From: JBHHYR01 sp046757585
GTDB taxonomy: Bacteria; Desulfobacterota; Binatia; HRBIN30
NCBI GenBank assembly: GCA_046757585.1
Contig: JBHHYR010000071.1
Location: 1 to 16,659, forward strand
Direction: 5' to 3'
Length of the DNA: 16,659 bases
Made by a program: the position numbers and the translations under genes. Shown piece after piece: positions 7,915 to 14,088 of this stretch. The notes under the pieces are model-generated. The model saw nothing but the letters and a program-made list of their open reading frames with translations. It had not been told where the DNA came from and made no database searches. The first letter of the stretch is position 1, and every line of letters begins with the position of its first letter.

Positions 7915-9075
7915 TCAAGAAGAAACTTTTGCCGGCTTGGGATCGAGCGACGACGACGGCAGGGGCTGTGGTCTGCGCCAGACTTTCGCACCGATCATTG
8001 CCCGGCCCAGTTGCAATGGTTGGAACGTAATGCTCGGCCACAAGAAGACCTCGTTCGTGCAGTGGCACTCGCGCGCGCCAATCGACGCGCGCAGCTGCCG
8101 GGCCTCCGCTGAGTGCCAGATGTCCCTGAACGAGCGCTGGCGCAGGTTCCCGAGCGGCGCGTGCGTCTCACAGACGCTCACGTCGCCGTTGGAATAGACC
8201 ACCGTGCTGAGCACGCCCGCCCGGCAGGGGATCACCTGGCGCCGCTCCTGTGCGGTCTTCACCTTCGCCCACTGCACCATGGGTTCCACGATGGCTCCCC
8301 GGCGCCCCGCTTCTCGCGCCATCCATACTCGCTGCACGTGGTCGTACAAGCGCACGTACTCCACCATCTTTGGCCCTTGCAGGGAGGGGTTCTTGCGATC
8401 CCCGCGGATGAGCGCCAGATTGTGGTGCGTCATTTTCGGACAGCGCTCGAAGAGGAACGCGGTCAGCCGGCGGATCTCGTCCATGTTGTCCGCCGTCGCC
8501 GTCGAAATGGCATGGATTTGCAACCGAGGGTCCTCGCGCTGTAGCGCCTCGAGCGCGTCGTAGGTCTCCATGGCTCTGGCGAAGGAGTGTGGCGCAGCGC
8601 GAAAACGGTCGTGGAACTCCGCCATACCGTCGAGCGACAGTTCCGCAACGAAGAGCCGCAAGCGCTGCTCCTGGAGCGTTTCACGGATCTGCGTGACCGT
8701 TTTTTCCGTGAAGTAACCGTTGGTGGGGACGTAAATCTCTTGGACGCCATTGCGCTGGATGAACTGCCGGCAGATGGTTGCGAACTCTTTGCGCAAGAAC
8801 GGTTCACCGCCAGAGAGGTTCAGATTCTCAATGCGCCCCAACTGGTTCGACAGGTCGACCAGCTCGTCGAGGGTCAAATCGTCGCGCCGATTCAGGTTCT
8901 GCCAATAAAAGCAATGCTCGCATTGCATGTTGCAGATCGAATTGATGAACAGGATCAGAAACGGCGGGCTCGGCAGGTCGGGGATACCCAAGTTCTGCCA
9001 GTTCAAACGGATGTGTTTGGCCACGCGACCGAATGGGTTCATGCCGCTGCACGCTCGTTCAATGATGGCGCGCAT
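7915..9075 (-). CDS. Radical SAM protein with partial SPASM/Twitch-like C-terminal region
   Basis: A radical S-adenosylmethionine enzyme, apparently first in the left operon. From the ATG at 9075 (386 residues), the [4Fe-4S]-binding CNMQCEHC is at 48-55 (C48, C52, C55). The SAM-binding NLSGGEPFLR is at 86-95, and LSLDG at 147-150 lies in a later barrel strand. The C-terminal part has C284, then twelve residues, G297, four residues and C302. This fits the first half of a SPASM signature (CX9-15GX4C). LGNLRQRSFRDIW at 308-320 is another typical SPASM-region feature. After that only C337 and C339 remain, in ECHC, so the usual CX2CX5CX3C is incomplete. A GTG at 9117 and an ATG at 9042 are alternative starts. 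The ATG at 9075 has AAAAGAG a few bases upstream. Similar proteins occur in surface-glycan clusters, and no precursor-peptide gene is visible. The reaction is unknown: oxidation, epimerisation or methylthiolation of a glycan or lipid are all possible. Confidence 0.9.
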   Translation of the reverse strand: MRAIIERACSGMNPFGRVAKHIRLNWQNLGIPDLPSPPFLILFINSICNMQCEHCFYWQNLNRRDDLTLDELVDLSNQLGRIENLNLSGGEPFLRKEFATICRQFIQRNGVQEIYVPTNGYFTEKTVTQIRETLQEQRLRLFVAELSLDGMAEFHDRFRAAPHSFARAMETYDALEALQREDPRLQIHAISTATADNMDEIRRLTAFLFERCPKMTHHNLALIRGDRKNPSLQGPKMVEYVRLYDHVQRVWMAREAGRRGAIVEPMVQWAKVKTAQERRQVIPCRAGVLSTVVYSNGDVSVCETHAPLGNLRQRSFRDIWHSAEARQLRASIGARECHCTNEVFLWPSITFQPLQLGRAMIGAKVWRRPQPLPSSSLDPKPAKVSS

Positions 9076-9290
9076 CCTATACTCTTTTGCGGCGCCGACA
9101 AAGCGGCGGGGAGCCACACAGCCGCAACGAACCTCGGTCGCGCGCTCCGGCAGCTCCGTCCTTGTCGGACCGGGCTCAATTGCTCGAACCGATTTGAATT
9201 GCTACCCTCGCACCCCTGATGTCTGGGTCGCCACCACCGGCATTGACGGATCACAAGCGGATCGGGTGCCGCGCGTATATCGCCCGCCCC
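9076..9290. promoter_or_regulatory. Divergent intergenic region between the left operon and the middle block
   Basis: This 215-base gap separates divergently transcribed genes and must hold the promoters of both if the chosen starts are right. It is noticeably more AT-rich around 9175-9205 than its surroundings. A weak sigma-70-like pair can be drawn for the plus strand: TTGCTC at 9180-9185, 17 bases, then TACCCT at 9203-9208, each matching three of six consensus bases. The heptamer AATTGCT occurs twice in direct orientation (9178-9184 and 9197-9203), 19 bases apart, and overlaps both boxes. It could be an activator or repressor site or chance. I see no convincing promoter for the minus strand. 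No open reading frame here looks real. Confidence 0.35.
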
Positions 9291-10745
9291 ATGCGGCTGG
9301 CCGCGATGCTGGCGGCTCTGTGTCTCACGGCCTCCTCGCAGCCAGCGCAGGCCGCGGGTGGGCCTCCCACGATCGTGCTGATCGTCGTGGACACAGTGCG
9401 GGCTGACCACGTCACCTGCTACGGCTACGCGCGTCCGACCAGCCCTTCCAGCTGTGCGCTCGGGAAGGAGGGCGTCATATTCGATCGCGCTTACACCACG
9501 CGGACGCAGACAGTCCCGGCCATCTCATCCATTCTAACCGGCTTGTATCCATACCGTCATGGGGTAAGAAACAACTACTCGGTGCTTCCCGAGGCAATGA
9601 CGACCCTCGCCGAACGGCTGCGAGCACAAGGGTACAAGACGGGGGGATTCGTCAGCAGCTTCGTCATGGTTCGGGATTTCAGCGGCCTCGATCAGGGTTT
9701 CGATCGCTACGACGACTTCGTGCACACGCGGGAACCCTTCCGGGAAAACTATGAACGCCCTGCACGGGCAACGGTCGATCGGGCTTTGAGCTGGCTCGAC
9801 GCGGCAGGTTCACGTGCGTTCCTCTTCGTGCATCTCATCGAACCGCACGGTCCCTACACGCCGCCGTCGCCATTTCTCGAGCGGTTCGCCCTCCCGGCGA
9901 AGGGCCGGCTGGTACCGCTCGATCAAGTGCCTGACTACCAGCGCATTCCGGGCATTCGTTTCGTTTCCGAGTACGTGGGCCGGTACGATGGCGAAATCGC
10001 CAGTGCTGACGCACAGATCGGCCGCTTGTTGGCCCATCTGCGGAAATCGGGGCGGTACGGGCCGGCATTGATCATCCTGACCGCTGACCATGGCGAGTCG
10101 CAGGGTGAGCACGGCCGGTGGTTCGAGCACGGTCGCAGCGTCGGTGATCATGAAACGCATGTCCCCTTGTTGATCAAGTTTCCAGACCGTACCGCTCCCC
10201 CGAAGGGCAAGCGTGTCACCGAGCCGGTTTCTCTCGTCGACATCGTCCCAACGGTCTTGGCAGCTGCCGGCCTCACGGACGCTGCTCACAACCTTCCGGG
10301 CGTTGATCTGCGCGCCCTCGCCGATGGGCGACCAAGGGGCACGCCAGCCCCGTTGACTGAGCGGCTGCGCCGTGGACGCCTGACGATTGCCGTACACGGA
10401 CGAGATTGTATGCTCACATGGGTCGCCTCTGAGGCGGCGCTCGCCAAGCAGGTCGGGGGGACGCACAGTGCCGTCCGATCCCGCTGGCCCGCCCTCGCAA
10501 AGCGGAGCCGCTGGTCTCCGAAACAGGCCAGTCCCAGCTGTCGAACCGAACTAACGCGCGCAGTCACGCCGCTGATGGCCGATCTGCTCACTTTCAAGCT
10601 GCAGGTTCCTGTCGCGAGCCGGCGGCGAGAGATGCACGCGCCCGGCCGGAGGAGCCGCTTCGTCGCTGCGCGCGGCATGGGGCCCGTAGTTCCCCTGAAG
10701 GAGCACGAGCGTGAAGCGCTACGCGCGCTCGGCTACTTGCAGTAG
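9291..10745 (+). CDS. Exported alkaline-phosphatase-superfamily ('sulfatase-like') protein with Thr at the nucleophile position
   Basis: A sulfatase-fold hydrolase or transferase acting outside the cytoplasm. From the ATG at 9291 (484 residues), residues 1-21 form a signal peptide ending AQA before AGG. The metal-binding opening is IVVDTVRADH at 31-40, including D34. The nucleophile region is TVPAISSILTG at 74-84, followed by YPYRHGV at 86-92. T74 stands where formylglycine sulfatases have Cys/Ser, and I78 where they have Arg. TADHGES at 264-270 is the second metal site, with H280 and H288 nearby. A Thr nucleophile is known in phosphoethanolamine- and phosphoglycerol-transferases of the same superfamily, so sulfatase activity is doubtful. 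Residues from about 385 to 430 do not resemble the usual 'LYDL..DP.E' segment (see the frameshift finding). The protein ends with LRALGYLQ, like the second such protein here. An in-frame ATG at 9219 exists but would bury the signal peptide. Confidence 0.85.
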   Translation: MRLAAMLAALCLTASSQPAQAAGGPPTIVLIVVDTVRADHVTCYGYARPTSPSSCALGKEGVIFDRAYTTRTQTVPAISSILTGLYPYRHGVRNNYSVLPEAMTTLAERLRAQGYKTGGFVSSFVMVRDFSGLDQGFDRYDDFVHTREPFRENYERPARATVDRALSWLDAAGSRAFLFVHLIEPHGPYTPPSPFLERFALPAKGRLVPLDQVPDYQRIPGIRFVSEYVGRYDGEIASADAQIGRLLAHLRKSGRYGPALIILTADHGESQGEHGRWFEHGRSVGDHETHVPLLIKFPDRTAPPKGKRVTEPVSLVDIVPTVLAAAGLTDAAHNLPGVDLRALADGRPRGTPAPLTERLRRGRLTIAVHGRDCMLTWVASEAALAKQVGGTHSAVRSRWPALAKRSRWSPKQASPSCRTELTRAVTPLMADLLTFKLQVPVASRRREMHAPGRRSRFVAARGMGPVVPLKEHEREALRALGYLQ

Positions 10746-10954
10746 CGTGACTAGACGCGTCAGCCGCAGCGGTCTTGCGCGATTCCGCCGGACCGGCACG
10801 GCGGCGGCGTGCAATCACAGCTTCTGCAGCGCACTGCGGCGCGGCTGTTGCAGGCACGGTCCCCGGTGAGAAGGCGGTACAGAGCGACACCTCCACACCG
10901 CCCCACCAAACCGTAGAGGAGACCGGCACAGCCGCCGCCGGACACATTCCGGGC

Positions 10955-12136
10955 ATGGAGCCAGCCGACACGCGTTGGCGACAACCACAGAGACGCATTG
11001 CGGTGTTCATGTATGGCTACGACGAGCCCGGTAGTGGGGCGCAGCGGCGCACGCTGACCTTGACACACGCCTTCGCTCAGCGGGGTCACCACGTCGACGT
11101 GGTGGTAGTGCGTGCCACGGAACGGCTACGAGCAGCGCTGTCCCCTTTGGTGCGGCTCGTGGAACTCGACGCCTGGTCAACACGGCTCCCGCTAGTGGAG
11201 CACTCCTGGCGGGCCATGGCGTACGGCAGTGTGTCGGCGCTGGCACGCTACCTCCGCCGCGAACAGCCCGACGTACTGCTGTCGGCAGCCACCCACATCA
11301 ATCTCGTTGGGTTGTGGGGCTGGCGTCTGGCGCGTGTCGAGACACCGTTGGTGCTGCGAGAAAGTAACACACCCCCAGCGCGACGCTTCTTTCCTAGCAT
11401 CGCTTACCGATTCTACCCTTGGGCAGCGGGGATCGTGGCGGTGTCTCGCGGCGTGGCGGGAGACGTCGCCGCGCGGGTACGGGACTATCCTTCCCGCCGT
11501 ATCGTCACGATCTACAACCCGGTGGTGACGCGGGATATGATGCACCGGGCGCAAGCCCCCCTGCATCATCCCTGGTTCACCCCGGACGCTCCGCCGGTGC
11601 TGCTCGGCGTCGGGCGTATAGCTCCGCAAAAAGATTTTCCCACCTTGCTCAAGGCCTTCGCGCGCGTACGCGCCACACGGCCGGCACGGTTGATGATTCT
11701 GGGGCACGGCGAGCCCAAGCCACTGGCAGCCTTGGCCGCGGGGCTTGGCGTGGCAGCCGATGTGGCATTCCCGGGATTCGTCGCCAACCCGCTGCCGTAC
11801 ATGGTTCGCGCCGCCGCGTGCGTCTGCTCGTCCGCCTGGGAAGGGCTTCCTGGCGTGTTGATTGAAGCGATGGCCTGCGGCTGTCCCGTCGTCAGCACGG
11901 ACTGCCCGAGCGGACCTGCCGAGATCCTCGACCAGGGTACGTACGGGCCACTGGTTCCCGTCGGCAACCCTGCGGCGCTGGCGGAGGCCATCTTGTCCGT
12001 GCTGGCGGCTCCACCCGACCGGGAGCGGCTGCGGGCGCGGGCGGCGATGTTTTCCGCGGAAACGGCCGCAGACAGGTACCTGGAGGTGCTGCTCCACCTG
12101 TGTAAGGGTAACGGCGGAGCGCAAGCCGCCTGCTGA
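10955..12136 (+). CDS. GT4 family glycosyltransferase (GT-B fold)
   Basis: A cytoplasmic retaining glycosyltransferase of family GT4 that transfers a sugar from a nucleotide-sugar donor to a growing glycan or lipid-linked acceptor. From the ATG at 10955 (393 residues) the N-terminal Rossmann half opens with RIAVFMYGYDEPGSGAQRR (14-32), the acceptor side. The C-terminal donor half opens at VLLGVGRIAPQKDFPTLL (215-232). The EX7E donor-binding motif is WEGLPGVLIEAM at 295-306, with E296 and E304, followed by GCPVVST (309-315) and GPAEIL (320-325). The open frame extends upstream to a TTG at 10775, but that part is low-complexity and family-unlike, and the ATG puts the Rossmann strand near the N-terminus as expected. 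The 209 bases between it and the preceding stop show nothing I recognise. The next gene starts nine bases after its stop, so the two are co-transcribed. Confidence 0.9.
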   Translation: MEPADTRWRQPQRRIAVFMYGYDEPGSGAQRRTLTLTHAFAQRGHHVDVVVVRATERLRAALSPLVRLVELDAWSTRLPLVEHSWRAMAYGSVSALARYLRREQPDVLLSAATHINLVGLWGWRLARVETPLVLRESNTPPARRFFPSIAYRFYPWAAGIVAVSRGVAGDVAARVRDYPSRRIVTIYNPVVTRDMMHRAQAPLHHPWFTPDAPPVLLGVGRIAPQKDFPTLLKAFARVRATRPARLMILGHGEPKPLAALAAGLGVAADVAFPGFVANPLPYMVRAAACVCSSAWEGLPGVLIEAMACGCPVVSTDCPSGPAEILDQGTYGPLVPVGNPAALAEAILSVLAAPPDRERLRARAAMFSAETAADRYLEVLLHLCKGNGGAQAAC

Positions 12137-12145
12137 CGAACACTG

Positions 12146-14011
12146 ATGCTCCCTTTTGATGTGACGCGCACTCAAACTGAGCATCCGCCACCGCTCGCCG
12201 CTCTGAACACGGGACAGCCCGGCCCGCAAGGGCTCACACAGCGGCAGCTGAGCCCTCCTGCGTTGTCGCGCGCGCGGCTTCCCCACCTCGGAATCGGCCT
12301 AGTTTACCTCGCGCTGTGTCTGGTCGTGACGTACCCGTTGGTGCGGCACTTTTCCACGCACTTGGCGGGAAACCGACGCGACTTGTGGATTTACGCGTGG
12401 GATATCTGGTGGGTGGCGAAGAGCTTGACGGAAGGTCATCTACCGTTTTTCACGCGGTATCTCTACTTCCCCCACGGCGCGAGCTTGGCGTTCCATTCGC
12501 TCTGGCTGCCAGCAACCGTGTGGTCCCCACTCGTACTTCCGCACCTCGGCCTCATCGCCTGGTACAACACTCTTCTGTTGTTCAGTCTCTTCACGTCGGC
12601 GGCCGGCGCCTACGCCCTGGCCTTTTATCTCACACGGTCCGTACCCGCATCATTCCTGGGCGGGCTCATCTATGCCTTCAATGCGAATCTGTTGGATCAA
12701 GCACTCGGCCATCCCGCGACCGTCATGGGGATATGGCTCCCGTTGTTTCTGCTGGCAGTGCTGGTGCTTGTGCATACCTCCTCGTGGAGGCGGCGCCTGG
12801 CCGCGTGCGCTGCGGGCGGGGGGTTCGCGGTCCTGGGTGTCCTCACGCGCCCCGCGCTGAGCATCGCCGGCTTCTATGTCGCAGCGTTTCTGCTCGCCCG
12901 GTCGATTGGCAAGCAGCTGACGTGGAAGGCGGCCATCGGCTGGTTTGCGGGCATCTGCGTCGTAACGTTGGTTCTGGGCGGACCGTACTTCGCGATGTGG
13001 TACCGCGCCGGTCCAATACCGGCACCACCGCACCCGAAACGGAACCGAATTGAGACAGCAGTGAGCGTGGAGAGCTTCCTCATCCCCCCTCCGCGAAGTG
13101 TGCTCTGGGAATGGTGGAGTCACCAACACCGGCGCAGAAATACGCGGTTGGGACGAATTGCGTTCCTCGGCTACAGCCTCATCGCCCTCCTGGGAGGGGG
13201 AGTGGTTGCCACGCGTCGCGACCCGCAGTGGCGCGGGTGGGCGCTCTGCGGCTTGTTCTTCATACTCCTGTCGCTGGGACGGAGACTCCTGGTCTGGGAG
13301 CACGTGACGAAGCTCCCGCTTCCATACGGGCTCCTTCCTGGCGTGGCGCTGGTCCGTGCCTCCAATCGGTTCGTGCCCGCAGCGATGCTGTGTTTCGCCC
13401 TGGCAGCCGCGCTCGTGTGGGAACGCTTCCGCCAACGCGTCGGCAGCAGGGCCGCCAGCATCGGGGGAACGAGTGTGGTCGCAGCGATCTTCATGCTGGA
13501 GCACGTGTCGATCCCGTTTCCGTCGGTCCAGCCAGCTGTCTCGCCATTTTATCAGCAGCTCACCGCTCAGCGGGAGCTGTTCGGATTGGTTGAGATCCCG
13601 AACAAGGAGACCGGTGCCGACAAGATGTACATGTACTATCAAACCCTGCACGAGAAACCGCTTCACGCCGGGCACCTGTCGCGGCTTCCGAAGGGGACTT
13701 TCCGTTATCTGCGTTCCGTCCCGCTCTTGAACTATCTGGCCCGCGAGGGTCGTGCACCGGGGCCAGGGCCCGAGCGGATCGATGTCACCGAAAGCCTGCA
13801 TGTCCTGCGCGCCAGCAACTTTCGCTACATGATCTTTCACCGATACTTCCCGGGGGGCATGTTCAGAGGGCTCGACCACAGGGAGCAACAAGTCCTCTTC
13901 GCCCTGTCGCAGGCGATCGGCCCGCCGGCGTACCAAGACAACTTGCTGGTGGCGTTTGATCTGCGCCGCACACCGCACCAGCAGGTTGTGTTGCGCCGCG
14001 TGCGGAGGTAA
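12146..14011 (+). CDS. Large GT-C-like / YfhO-like multi-membrane protein
   Basis: A 621-residue polytopic membrane protein that resembles bacterial GT-C superfamily proteins of unassigned CAZy family. Such proteins are thought to transfer sugars from polyprenyl-phosphate donors on the periplasmic side. Hydrophobic segments are visible near 48-65, 140-162, 168-180, 195-210, 222-250, 262-282, 338-356, 366-380, 408-425 and 440-452. The first loop after helix 1 has NRRDLWIYAWDIWW (76-89), with D79 and D86 as candidate catalytic acids. FPHGASLAFHSLWLP (108-122) follows, which matches the 'yP.G..l....' pattern of this group. LPYGLLPGVALVRASNRF (392-409) resembles the YfhO-type membrane family. A soluble C-terminal domain starts near 455. 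The start ATG lies nine bases after the GT4 stop with no clear ribosome-binding sequence. The first 45 residues are Pro/Gln-rich, so a later start is possible. It could be a polymerase or ligase for the glycan, but that is inference. Confidence 0.82.
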   Translation: MLPFDVTRTQTEHPPPLAALNTGQPGPQGLTQRQLSPPALSRARLPHLGIGLVYLALCLVVTYPLVRHFSTHLAGNRRDLWIYAWDIWWVAKSLTEGHLPFFTRYLYFPHGASLAFHSLWLPATVWSPLVLPHLGLIAWYNTLLLFSLFTSAAGAYALAFYLTRSVPASFLGGLIYAFNANLLDQALGHPATVMGIWLPLFLLAVLVLVHTSSWRRRLAACAAGGGFAVLGVLTRPALSIAGFYVAAFLLARSIGKQLTWKAAIGWFAGICVVTLVLGGPYFAMWYRAGPIPAPPHPKRNRIETAVSVESFLIPPPRSVLWEWWSHQHRRRNTRLGRIAFLGYSLIALLGGGVVATRRDPQWRGWALCGLFFILLSLGRRLLVWEHVTKLPLPYGLLPGVALVRASNRFVPAAMLCFALAAALVWERFRQRVGSRAASIGGTSVVAAIFMLEHVSIPFPSVQPAVSPFYQQLTAQRELFGLVEIPNKETGADKMYMYYQTLHEKPLHAGHLSRLPKGTFRYLRSVPLLNYLAREGRAPGPGPERIDVTESLHVLRASNFRYMIFHRYFPGGMFRGLDHREQQVLFALSQAIGPPAYQDNLLVAFDLRRTPHQQVVLRRVRR

Positions 14012-14088
14012 GAGCCGCCGCGCGTTTGGCCAGCGCAACAGCCGGGCAACGTGACCGGATCGCGCAGGGGCTCGCCTTTCACGCGGGA

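Noticed and set aside
10775..10954. 60-residue N-terminal extension of the GT4 protein from a TTG
   Set aside because: Ala/Arg/Thr-rich leader without GT4 features. The ATG at 10955 places the first Rossmann strand at the expected distance from the N-terminus.
11192..12286. A 364-codon minus-strand frame opposite the GT4 gene
   Set aside because: No domain signal. The GT4 frame on the plus strand contains the intact EX7E motif and Rossmann strands.
12650..14038. A 462-codon open frame on the minus strand opposite the GT-C-like gene
   Set aside because: Low-complexity charged sequence without recognisable motifs. The plus-strand frame has consistent membrane segments and family patterns.
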